DNA from: Clostridia bacterium
GTDB lineage: Bacteria > Bacillota > Clostridia > Oscillospirales > Butyricicoccaceae
NCBI GenBank assembly: GCA_900763355.1
Contig: CAAFJY010000132.1
Coordinates: 1-10,988 of the forward strand
DNA length: 10,988 bases
Direction of reading: 5' to 3'
The notes below the pieces were generated by a model. It had not been told where the DNA came from. It made no database searches and saw nothing but the letters and a program-made list of their open reading frames with translations. The position numbers and the translations under genes were made by a program. Shown piece after piece: positions 1-6,210 of the stretch. The stretch's first letter is position 1; the number at the start of each line of letters is the position of its first letter.

Positions 1-187
1 CTTTTTTCGGTTGTTTTTTGCGGTTTTGCCGTTTTTTCAGCGGAAAGGCCCGGAGCTTTACAAGGCCCAGACCCAGCCAGACTTCCAGAGAATCCGCATA
101 CTTTGCCCGCACGGACACCGGCGCGAGCAGCACCAGGAGCAGTATACTCAGCAGACCCAGCAAGATCCACCCCAGCACCCGGAGCAT
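1..187 (-). CDS. DUF2953-type membrane protein, N-terminal part (cut by window edge)
   Basis: An open frame starts at ATG 187-185, overlapping the scpB stop (ATGA), and stays open to the left edge: 62 codons plus one base. It has a good GGAGGAGG ribosome site about 5 nt upstream, inside the end of scpB. The product begins MLRVLGWILLGLLSILLLVL, a single hydrophobic segment at about residues 4-24, followed by VRAKY and a short predicted strand region (SLEVWLGLGLVKLRAFPL), then a very basic Lys/Arg/Gln stretch (about residues 49-62). This layout fits the N-terminus of the clostridial DUF2953 family, which often follows scpB and precedes a GerW/YtfJ sporulation gene; that part is recalled family knowledge. 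The function of DUF2953 is not established. Translational coupling to scpB is likely. The identification rests on the N-terminal pattern and gene order only. Confidence 0.72.
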   Translation of the reverse strand, partial: MLRVLGWILLGLLSILLLVLLAPVSVRAKYADSLEVWLGLGLVKLRAFPLKKRQNRKKQPKK

Positions 188-777
188 CAGTCCTCCTCCG
201 CCGGGGACCCGGCATCGGCCAGAGCGTCCATTTCCGGCAGCTGGAGCTGAGCGTCATCCTGGTCAAAGGATTCCAGCGACGGCAGCTGCTGCACCGAGCT
301 CAGGCCAAAGGAGCGGAGAAAGCTCTCGGTGGTGCGGTAGAGATTGGGCCGGCCGGGGACGTCCAGCTTGCCGCATTCCTGGATGAGGCCCTTGTCCACC
401 AGGCTGTTGACGGTATAGCTGCTGTCCACCCCGCGGATCTGCTCGATATAGGCCCGGGTCACCGGCTGGCGATAGGCCACGATAGCCAGCACCTCCAGGG
501 CGGCAGGTGTCAAGGTCTGGGGCTTTCGTGTCTCCAGCGCGCTTCGCACCGCAGGGGCATAGTCCCGCCGGGAGGCCAGCTGATAGCGGTCGTCCAGCCG
601 CAGCAGGCAGATCCCCCGCCGGTCAAAATCATAGCTGTCCGAGAGATGCTTCGCTGCTTCCCGCAGAGTCTCCCGGTCGGTCTGGAGGACGGCGCAGAGC
701 TTCCCCTCGCTCACCGAATCCCCGGCGGCGAAGAGCACCGCTTCCAGGGTGCATTCCAGCTCATTCAGCTCCTGCAT
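187..777 (-). CDS. scpB: Segregation and condensation protein B (ScpB)
   Basis: ScpB is the winged-helix partner of ScpA; two ScpB copies bind one ScpA kleisin and regulate the SMC ring that compacts and segregates the chromosome at the nucleoid. The 196-aa product has the usual two tandem winged-helix domains (about residues 5-85 and 88-160). The hallmark second-domain helix LTPAALEVLAIVAYRQP is at 89-105, and PGRPNLYRTTESFLRSFGL at 141-159. The C-terminal tail is acidic and probably disordered. Start choice: an ATG also lies at 783-781, but the GGGAGG ribosome site (784-789) directly abuts it, whereas ATG 777-775 sits 6 nt away, so I prefer 777. The gene overlaps the end of scpA by 17 nt (23 nt with the longer start) and overlaps the next gene by ATGA, so translation is probably coupled through all three. 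Confidence 0.95.
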   Translation of the reverse strand: MQELNELECTLEAVLFAAGDSVSEGKLCAVLQTDRETLREAAKHLSDSYDFDRRGICLLRLDDRYQLASRRDYAPAVRSALETRKPQTLTPAALEVLAIVAYRQPVTRAYIEQIRGVDSSYTVNSLVDKGLIQECGKLDVPGRPNLYRTTESFLRSFGLSSVQQLPSLESFDQDDAQLQLPEMDALADAGSPAEED

Positions 778-1537
778 CGTCATCCTCCCGTGCTTCGGGC
801 GCGGCCATCGCCTGCTCCTCCTGGGTGGCCAGGCGGAGCGAGAAGCCCTCGTCCTCGTCTTCTTCGATCATGATCTTGTGGGCGCGGGAAAGCTCCAAAA
901 CCGCCAAAAAGACGGCCACCACCTCCGACCGGCTGGCCGATTCCAGCACCAGCCCCCGGAAGCTCAGCCTGGGGGTGCGGACAAACCGCCCCACCAGCTC
1001 CCGGATCTTCCCGTCCACCGGCACGGGCTCCCGCCCCACGATGCCCTGAAAGGCCGTCACCGGCGGCGGCAGGCTGCGCTCGGCCCGCTGGAAAATATCC
1101 TCCAGCGCCCGCACCAAAACGTCGTAATGATAGGAATAGGTCACCGCCCGCCGGTCCTTTTCCAGGGGCTCCTGCCCCCGGGTGAAGAGATCCCGGCCCA
1201 GCTCGGCCCGACTGTTGAGCACCGTCCCGGCGCTTTTGATCCGCTGATATTCCAGCAGCGCTTCCACCAGTCCGGCCCGGGGGTCCTCCTCCGGCTCGTC
1301 GTCATAGACGGGGAGGAGCATTTTGGACTTGATATACATCAGCTGAGCGGCCATGGTGATGAACTCCGACGCCACCTCCAGGTCAAACTCCTGCATCAGC
1401 TGGATGTATTCCAGATACTGGTCCAGAATCTGGGCGATGGGGATATCCCGGATGTCCACCTTGTTTTTGGAGAGCAGGTGCAGCAGAAGATCCAGCGGCC
1501 CGTCAAAGGCCTCCAGATGAAAGGTCACTTCCTTCAT
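761..1537 (-). CDS. scpA: Segregation and condensation protein A (ScpA, kleisin)
   Basis: ScpA is the kleisin subunit that bridges the two SMC heads and binds ScpB. The 258-aa protein is of normal family length. The N-terminal SMC-neck-binding region carries the family signature FDGPLDLLLHLL (residues 11-22) and the helix around VDIRDIPIAQILDQYLEYI (27-45). The middle includes EFITMAAQLMYIKSKMLLP (58-76), another strongly conserved ScpA segment. The C-terminal winged helix lies near 175-237 (VAVFLAVLELSRAHKIMI at 207-224). The last 20 residues are acidic and are encoded partly in the overlap with scpB. The ATG at 1537 has a strong GGGGGAGGGG ribosome site about 8 nt upstream. A hairpin lies between lysA and this gene, so scpA may be reached only by readthrough from the lon promoter; I see no clear separate promoter in the 78-nt gap. 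Confidence 0.96.
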   Translation of the reverse strand: MKEVTFHLEAFDGPLDLLLHLLSKNKVDIRDIPIAQILDQYLEYIQLMQEFDLEVASEFITMAAQLMYIKSKMLLPVYDDEPEEDPRAGLVEALLEYQRIKSAGTVLNSRAELGRDLFTRGQEPLEKDRRAVTYSYHYDVLVRALEDIFQRAERSLPPPVTAFQGIVGREPVPVDGKIRELVGRFVRTPRLSFRGLVLESASRSEVVAVFLAVLELSRAHKIMIEEDEDEGFSLRLATQEEQAMAAPEAREDDDAGAE

Positions 1538-1568
1538 GCAGCATTCCCCTCCCCCGCGGAAAAACTCC

Positions 1569-1598
1569 GCTTCCGCCCGAAAAACGCCGGGCGGAAGC
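1569..1598 (-). terminator. Hairpin between lysA and scpA (weak terminator or attenuator)
   Basis: A perfect 11-bp stem (GCTTCCGCCCG, 1569-1579, paired with 1588-1598) with an 8-nt loop lies 18 nt downstream of the lysA stop. Read on the minus strand it is followed by GGAG and then TTTTT (1560-1564), so the T-tract is 4 nt from the stem base, which is less than ideal. A second small hairpin (GCGGA-GTTTT-TCCGC) overlaps the base and could compete. Partial termination that lowers scpAB expression relative to lon-engB-lysA is plausible; this is inference. Confidence 0.6.
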
Positions 1599-1615
1599 AG
1601 GAAAGCTCTTGTGCT

Positions 1616-2923
1616 TTACAGGTCGCAGGAAATCAGATCCTCATAGGTCTGACGGCGCACGACCTCGGCGGTGGTGCCGTCTTCCTTCACCAAAATGATG
1701 GAGGGCCGGGGCACCCGGTTGTAGTTGGAGGCCATGGAGAAGTTATAGGCGCCGGTGGCAAAGGTGCAGATGATGTCCTCAGCCTTGGCGGTCTGGAATT
1801 TCAGATCCCGGGCCACCAGGTCGCCGCTCTCGCAGCAGCGGCCGGCGATGGTCTGGACCTTGTCCCGGGGGGCGTTGGCCCGGTTGGCCACCACCGCGTC
1901 ATATTCCGCACCGTAGAGGACGAACCGGGGGTTGTCGATCATGCCTCCGTCCACGGAGACATAGGTCCGGGCGTCCTTGATGTCCCGGACGCTGCCCACG
2001 GTATACAGAGTGCAGCCCGCGGCGCACACCATGCTGCGGCCGGGCTCGATGACGATCTCGGGGATCTCGCGGCCATATTTGGCCGCTTCCTCGTGCATGA
2101 CCTTGCCCATAGCATCCAGCTTTTCGCCAAAGGTGCCGGGCTCGTCAGAAGGCATATACTTGACGCCGAAGCCGCCGCCGATGATCATCTCGTCCATGTG
2201 GATATTGAGCTCCTGCTCCATCTTGCAGAAGAAGTCGAACATGATCTTGGCCGCCCGGGCAAAGGCGTCCACGCTGAAGACCTGGGAGCCGATGTGGCAG
2301 TGGATGCCGGCGAAATCCAGGTGGGGCTGCTCCAGGATGTGGCGGGCCAGGCGCATGGCCTCCCCGTCCTCGATGCCGAAGCCGAACTTGCTGTCGTTTT
2401 GGCCGGTGGAGATGAACTCATGGGTGTCAGCATGGACGCCGGGCTTGACCCGGAAGAGCACCCGCTGATGGACACCACGGGCAGCGCAGACGGCCTCCAG
2501 CCGCTCCACTTCCTCATAGGCATCGATGATGATGGAGCCGATGCCGCAGTCCACGCCCATCTCCAGCTCGGCCACGGTCTTGTTGTTGCCGTGGAAATGG
2601 AGATGCTTGGGATCGAAGCCGGCCTTCAGCGCGGTATAAAGCTCGCCGCCGGAGACCACGTCGGCGTGGATACCCTCGGACTGGAGGATCCGGTAGATGA
2701 ACTTAGCGCATAGAGCCTTGCTGGCATAGGCTACCTTATACTTCTCACCGAAGTTGCGGGCCATGGCCTGGGTAAAGGCGCGGCAGTTTTCCCGGATCTG
2801 CTTTTCGCTCATCACATAGACGGGGGTGCCGTACTGCTTGGCTACCTCCACCAGATCCACGCCGTCCAGGTGCAGATGGCCATCGTCCTCGATGGTAAAA
2901 TGGTCGCTGTAGTAGTTGTTCAT
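1616..2923 (-). CDS. lysA: Diaminopimelate decarboxylase (LysA)
   Basis: This cytoplasmic PLP enzyme decarboxylates meso-diaminopimelate to L-lysine, the last step of lysine synthesis. The 435-aa product has the fold-type III alanine-racemase-like barrel followed by the beta-sandwich domain. Visible active-site features: PLP-Schiff-base lysine in YASKA (K69), HCHIGSQ with H210, the phosphate-binding GGGFG (249-253), EPGRS (293-297), the partner-subunit cysteine motif CESGD (C364), and GAYNFSMASNYN (391-402) near the C-terminus. All key residues are present and the length is normal. The start at 2923 lies 1 nt after the engB stop and has GAGGAG (2931-2936) 7 nt upstream, within the engB end, so translational coupling is likely. 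No lysine riboswitch can fit in the 1-nt gap, so lysine control, if any, is not at this gene. An ornithine/arginine decarboxylase relative is much less likely given CESGD and the overall match. Confidence 0.96.
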   Translation of the reverse strand: MNNYYSDHFTIEDDGHLHLDGVDLVEVAKQYGTPVYVMSEKQIRENCRAFTQAMARNFGEKYKVAYASKALCAKFIYRILQSEGIHADVVSGGELYTALKAGFDPKHLHFHGNNKTVAELEMGVDCGIGSIIIDAYEEVERLEAVCAARGVHQRVLFRVKPGVHADTHEFISTGQNDSKFGFGIEDGEAMRLARHILEQPHLDFAGIHCHIGSQVFSVDAFARAAKIMFDFFCKMEQELNIHMDEMIIGGGFGVKYMPSDEPGTFGEKLDAMGKVMHEEAAKYGREIPEIVIEPGRSMVCAAGCTLYTVGSVRDIKDARTYVSVDGGMIDNPRFVLYGAEYDAVVANRANAPRDKVQTIAGRCCESGDLVARDLKFQTAKAEDIICTFATGAYNFSMASNYNRVPRPSIILVKEDGTTAEVVRRQTYEDLISCDL

Positions 2924-2924
2924 G

Positions 2925-3518
2925 TCAATTCTCCTCTATTGCTTTTTGGATATCAGCTTTTAATTGATCGCATCCGGTGCCCTTTTCCGCCGAAAAGGGG
3001 ATGAGCAGATCCCCCTCCCCCAGCGCCAGGGTCTCGCGGATGCACTGGAGATTGGGCTCGATCTCGGATCTTTTCAGCTTGTCCAGCTTATTGGCCACTA
3101 CGGTGAGGGGGCGATCATAGTGCCGAACCCACTCCACCATGGTCACATCGTCGGCGGTGGGCTTGTGCCGGGCGTCCACGATGAGATAGATCCGGGAAAT
3201 ATTCTCCCGGTCGGCGGCGAAATAATCCTCGATGAGACGGGAATACCGCTCCCGCTCCTCTTTCGATGTTTTGGAATAGCCATAGCCGGGGAGATCCACC
3301 AGCCAGCCCTTCCCTTCCACCTGAAAGAGGTTGACGAAGACGGTCTTCCCCGGCACCGAGCTCACCCGGGCAAAGCCCTTTTTTCCCACGATCCGGTTGA
3401 TGGTGGAGGACTTGCCCACGTTGCTCCGCCCGGCAAAGACCACCCGCCGCAGCCCATCCCGGGGAAAATCCCGCTGGGAGGCCGCGCTGCGGACAAATAC
3501 GGTTTTTCGGAAATCCAT
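2925..3518 (-). CDS. engB: Ribosome biogenesis GTPase EngB (YsxC/YihA)
   Basis: EngB is an essential small TRAFAC GTPase that binds the 50S precursor late in ribosome assembly. The 197-aa product shows all the G motifs: G1 GRSNVGKSS (30-38), the switch region RVSSVPGKT (51-59) with a candidate G2 threonine, G3 DLPGYG (75-80), G4 NKLDK (143-147) and G5 SAEKG (176-180). Length is typical. The frame stays open upstream to 3827, but that extension is an arginine/serine-rich shadow of lon; the true start MDFRKTVFVR is the ATG at 3518. Its ribosome site GAGGTGA overlaps the lon stop codon, and only 7 nt separate the genes. The lonA-ysxC pair is known in Bacillus subtilis, which supports the assignment and an operon with lon. 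Confidence 0.96.
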   Translation of the reverse strand: MDFRKTVFVRSAASQRDFPRDGLRRVVFAGRSNVGKSSTINRIVGKKGFARVSSVPGKTVFVNLFQVEGKGWLVDLPGYGYSKTSKEERERYSRLIEDYFAADRENISRIYLIVDARHKPTADDVTMVEWVRHYDRPLTVVANKLDKLKRSEIEPNLQCIRETLALGEGDLLIPFSAEKGTGCDQLKADIQKAIEEN

Positions 3519-3525
3519 GGTCACC

Positions 3526-5955
3526 TCACTGCCGGATGGTGTGGCCCGCCGGGGACTTCCCCGCCGGAGGGATGACTGCGGGCACGGGCTCCTCCCGCGC
3601 GGGCTGAGCCGCGCCGGTCCCCAGACCGAACACGGCGTCCAGCACCTGGTCCATGTGCTCCGCCAGGATGAAGGAGAGATGCTCCCGCACCAGGGGATCG
3701 ATGTCCGCCAGGTCCTTTTTGTTCTCCGCGGGGATGATGACGGTGTCCGCGTGGTTGCGGTAGGCTGCCATGGTTTTTTCCCGCAGACCGCCGATGGGCA
3801 GGACCCGGCCCCGCAGGGTGATCTCACCGGTCATGGCGATATTTTTGGGCACCTTCCGTCCGCTGAGAGCAGAAAAAACCGCCGTGGCCGTGGTAATGCC
3901 GGCAGAGGGGCCGTCCTTGGGGACAGCGCCTTCCGGGAAATGGATATGAATGTCCTTTTTTGTGTAGAAATCCGTAGGAAGGTTCAGCTCCCTGGCTCGG
4001 GAACGGAGATAGGTCACTGCCGCATGAGCCGATTCCTTCATGACGGCCCCCAGGTTGCCCGTGAGCTCCACCTTGCCGGTGCCGTCCACGGCGATGGCCT
4101 CTACCTCCAGCATCTCGCCCCCGGCGGAGGTCCAGGCCAGGCCGTTGACCACGCCGCATTCGGGCTGCTCCAGGGGCTTTTCGGGGGAAAAAATGGGGAC
4201 GCCCAGATAATCCGGGAGATTGCTCTCGGTGAAGTGCAGGGAGCGCTTGCCCGTTTCGGTCATGTGCTTGGCCGTCTTGCGGCACAGCTTGGCGATGAGC
4301 CGCTCCATGGTCCGCACCCCGGATTCCCGGGTATAGGAGGCGATGAGCATCTGCAGCGCCCCGTCGTCCAAGCGGAAGTTCTGGGCCTTGAGTCCGTGTT
4401 TTTTCAGCTGCTTGGGGATGATGTGCCGGCGGGCGATCTGGGTCTTTTCCAGGTCGGTATAGCCGGGGAGATCGATGACCTCCATCCGGTCCAGCAGGGG
4501 GCCGGGGATGGCGCTTTTGTCGTTGGCCGTGGTGATGAAGAGCACATCGCTCAGATCAAAGGGCAGTTCAATGAAATGATCCCGGAAGGCCCCGTTCTGC
4601 TCAGTGTCAAAGACCTCCAGCAGCGCCGAGGCCGGGTCGCCCTTGTAGTCGCTCCCCAGCTTGTCAATCTCGTCGATGAGGATAAGGCAGTTGCGGCTCC
4701 CCGCCTGGCGCAGAGCTGTGATGATCCGTCCGGGCATGGCGCCGATATACGTCTTTCTATGACCGCGAATCTCCGCTTCGTCCCGGACGCCGCCGAGACT
4801 TAACCGGGCATAATCCCGCCCCATACACCGGGCGATGGACTGGGCCACCGAGGTCTTGCCCACCCCGGGAGGGCCCGCCAGGCAGAGGATCTGCCCCTTG
4901 ACCCCGCCGGTGAGGTTCTTGACGGCGAAAAACTCCAGAATGCGCTCCTTGACCTTTTCCAGACCGTAGTGATCCTCGTCCAGGACGGCCCGGGCCTTTT
5001 GGATGTCGTTGTTTTCCTTTTTCACGTCGTTCCAGGGGAGATCGAGACAAATATCCAGATAATTCCGGGAAATGCCGCTCTCCGGGGAGGAGGACTGCAT
5101 CTTGCCCAGACGCTTGGCTTCCTTGATGAGCTTGTCCTCTACCTCCTGGGGGAGATGCTTTTCGGCGATCTTGGCCAGGTATTCCTGTGCCTCGCTCAGG
5201 GCGTCCTCCCCTTCCCCCAGCTCTTCGTTGATGGCCTTGATCTGCTCCCGCAGGTAATAATCCCTCTGGCCCTTGTCCATCTGGACCTTGACCTTGTCCT
5301 GGATGTCCTGCTCCAGCTGGAGGATGTCGGTCTCCTGGGTGAGCATCCGCAGCAAAAGCTCCATCCGCCGCCGGGGATCCTGGGTCTCCAGCAGGAGCTG
5401 CTTTTTGTCAAAGCTCATCTGGGTGTTTTGGGCGATGTAGTCCGAAAGCTCGCCCAGGTCGCCCCCGGACATGACCTTCATCATCACGTCGCTGGCCATC
5501 TGGGGCAAGAGCGCCGCATAGGTGATAAAGGCCTCCTGGGCCGAACGGATCATGGCCATGTCCCGCTTGGTCCGCCGGCTGGGCTCGATCTCCGGCAGGA
5601 GCTCGATATCCGCCGTCAAAAAGGGGGTATCCTGGGTGATGCACTGGAGCATGGCCCGCTGCCGCCCCTCAACCAAAACGCGGATGTTGTCCCCGGGGAT
5701 GCGGAGGATCTGCCGCACCCGGCAATAGGTGCCGATGCCGAACAGATCGTCCTGACCCGGGTCGTCCACCCCCATGTCACGCTGGGTCACCAAAAAGATG
5801 CGCTGGCCATTGGCCATGGCGTGTTCCATGGCCTGGATGGACTTTTGCCGCCCCACGTCAAAGTGGAAGAGCGCACCGGGAAAGACCGTGATACCCCGCA
5901 AAGCCAGCGTTGGGACCTGGGTGACGGCTTTGTTGGTTCCGGTTGTTTGTTTCAT
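3526..5955 (-). CDS. lon: ATP-dependent protease La (LonA type)
   Basis: Lon forms a cytoplasmic hexamer that unfolds and degrades misfolded and regulatory proteins. The 809-aa product has the N-terminal substrate-binding domain (about 12-205, starting VPTLALRGITVFPG), a coiled middle helix (about 210-285), the AAA+ module with Walker A GPPGVGKT (361-368) and Walker B LILIDEID (424-431), and the C-terminal peptidase with catalytic serine in PKDGPSAG (S684) and lysine in GGLREKTMAA (K727). All catalytic residues are intact. A proline/alanine-rich tail of about 30 residues (780-809) extends past the protease fold and makes this somewhat longer than the roughly 774-aa B. subtilis LonA. The chosen start is ATG 5955, with AAGGAGG (5962-5968) 6 nt upstream and a sigma-A promoter about 100 nt upstream; the longer open frame to 6141 crosses the promoter and is not coding. 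Confidence 0.97.
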   Translation of the reverse strand: MKQTTGTNKAVTQVPTLALRGITVFPGALFHFDVGRQKSIQAMEHAMANGQRIFLVTQRDMGVDDPGQDDLFGIGTYCRVRQILRIPGDNIRVLVEGRQRAMLQCITQDTPFLTADIELLPEIEPSRRTKRDMAMIRSAQEAFITYAALLPQMASDVMMKVMSGGDLGELSDYIAQNTQMSFDKKQLLLETQDPRRRMELLLRMLTQETDILQLEQDIQDKVKVQMDKGQRDYYLREQIKAINEELGEGEDALSEAQEYLAKIAEKHLPQEVEDKLIKEAKRLGKMQSSSPESGISRNYLDICLDLPWNDVKKENNDIQKARAVLDEDHYGLEKVKERILEFFAVKNLTGGVKGQILCLAGPPGVGKTSVAQSIARCMGRDYARLSLGGVRDEAEIRGHRKTYIGAMPGRIITALRQAGSRNCLILIDEIDKLGSDYKGDPASALLEVFDTEQNGAFRDHFIELPFDLSDVLFITTANDKSAIPGPLLDRMEVIDLPGYTDLEKTQIARRHIIPKQLKKHGLKAQNFRLDDGALQMLIASYTRESGVRTMERLIAKLCRKTAKHMTETGKRSLHFTESNLPDYLGVPIFSPEKPLEQPECGVVNGLAWTSAGGEMLEVEAIAVDGTGKVELTGNLGAVMKESAHAAVTYLRSRARELNLPTDFYTKKDIHIHFPEGAVPKDGPSAGITTATAVFSALSGRKVPKNIAMTGEITLRGRVLPIGGLREKTMAAYRNHADTVIIPAENKKDLADIDPLVREHLSFILAEHMDQVLDAVFGLGTGAAQPAREEPVPAVIPPAGKSPAGHTIRQ

Positions 5956-6015
5956 GAAGATCCTCCTTGGGATATAAATCAAAAAAATCAAAAAATGGGT
6001 GCGATTTTGTGGACC

Positions 6016-6043
6016 ATACCCGAAAAGAGATAGAAATGGGTAT
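6016..6043 (-). repeat. Inverted repeat in the lon leader
   Basis: ATACCC (6016-6021) and GGGTAT (6038-6043) form a 6-bp inverted repeat separated by 16 nt. It lies about 8-35 nt downstream of the expected lon transcription start, so it would be in the untranslated leader. It could be a small stem or a repressor site; it does not match the HrcA/CIRCE or CtsR heat-shock operators as I know them. A repeat of this length can occur by chance. Confidence 0.35.
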
Positions 6044-6057
6044 AATTCAACTTGATT

Positions 6058-6086
6058 ATTGTAGCATACAAGAGCTGACTTTTCAA
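6058..6086 (-). promoter_or_regulatory. Sigma-A promoter of the lon operon
   Basis: Read on the minus strand, TTGAAA (6086-6081) and TACAAT (6063-6058) are separated by exactly 17 nt, and a TGC immediately precedes the -10, giving an extended -10. Transcription should start near 6051, giving a leader of about 96 nt before the lon ATG. There is no other good promoter in the gap, so this probably drives lon-engB-lysA and, by readthrough, scpAB. Confidence 0.85.
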
Positions 6087-6092
6087 GAGTCA
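6076..6092. promoter_or_regulatory. Near-palindrome covering the lon -35 (possible operator)
   Basis: TGACTTTTCAAGAGTCA is a 17-nt near-palindrome (TGACT and AGTCA arms, with matching inner bases except one pair and the centre). It completely contains the lon -35 hexamer, so a protein bound here would block the promoter. It is not a CIRCE element or a CtsR box. Its role as an operator is inference. Confidence 0.4.
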
Positions 6093-6158
6093 CCGGCAAC
6101 TTCTCCCGTGACTTCCCGGGATCCACGGATCCTGCCCGCACCCCGGGCCCCTTTCCGG

Positions 6159-6166
6159 CATACGCT
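6159..6166 (+). promoter_or_regulatory. Weak sporulation-sigma-like -10 upstream of the Cys-rich gene
   Basis: No convincing sigma-A promoter is visible in front of the gene at 6211. CATACGCT (6159-6166) resembles the -10 of the mother-cell sigma factors (sigma-K CATA-N3-T; sigma-E CATACANT). An AC at 6140-6141 lies 17 nt upstream, as in the minimal sigma-K -35. The motifs are short and the surrounding DNA is GC-rich, so this is a weak call. It would put transcription start near the palindrome at 6172-6186. Confidence 0.25.
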
Positions 6167-6171
6167 GGTGG

Positions 6172-6186
6172 TGAAGAGACTCTTCA
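6172..6186. promoter_or_regulatory. Perfect 15-nt palindrome before the Cys-rich gene
   Basis: TGAAGAGACTCTTCA consists of two perfect 7-nt arms around one central base. It lies 9 nt upstream of the AGGAGG ribosome site (6196-6201) of the next gene. It could be an operator or a leader hairpin (limited by its very short loop). Its GACTCTTCAA core resembles GACTTTTCAA in the near-palindrome over the lon -35 (9 of 10 bases), hinting at a shared regulator. Confidence 0.45.
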
Positions 6187-6210
6187 ATTTCAAACAGGAG
6201 GTTTGAATCT

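Noticed and set aside
749..2713. 654-codon open frame on the plus strand across scpA and lysA
   Set aside because: Antisense shadow of two well-recognised genes; it crosses the intergenic hairpin and shows no motif of its own.
2924..2945. Lysine riboswitch before lysA
   Set aside because: Only 1 nt separates engB and lysA; there is no room, and no such structure was seen elsewhere in the operon leader.
3519..3827. N-terminal extension of engB to 3827
   Set aside because: The extra 103 residues are Arg/Ser/Pro-rich out-of-frame lon sequence; the GTPase begins at MDFRK with a ribosome site overlapping the lon stop.
3331..4803. 490-codon plus-strand open frame across engB and lon
   Set aside because: Antisense shadow; biased composition and no ribosome site or domain.
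5956..6141. N-terminal extension of lon to 6141
   Set aside because: It would run through the sigma-A promoter and leader; ATG 5955 has AAGGAGG at ideal spacing and gives the normal Lon N-terminus.
6115..6147. GC-rich region with two CCCGGG and two GGATCC sites, considered as a terminator or attachment site
   Set aside because: No T-tract, no gene ends nearby, and the matches are short restriction-like palindromes expected in GC-rich DNA.
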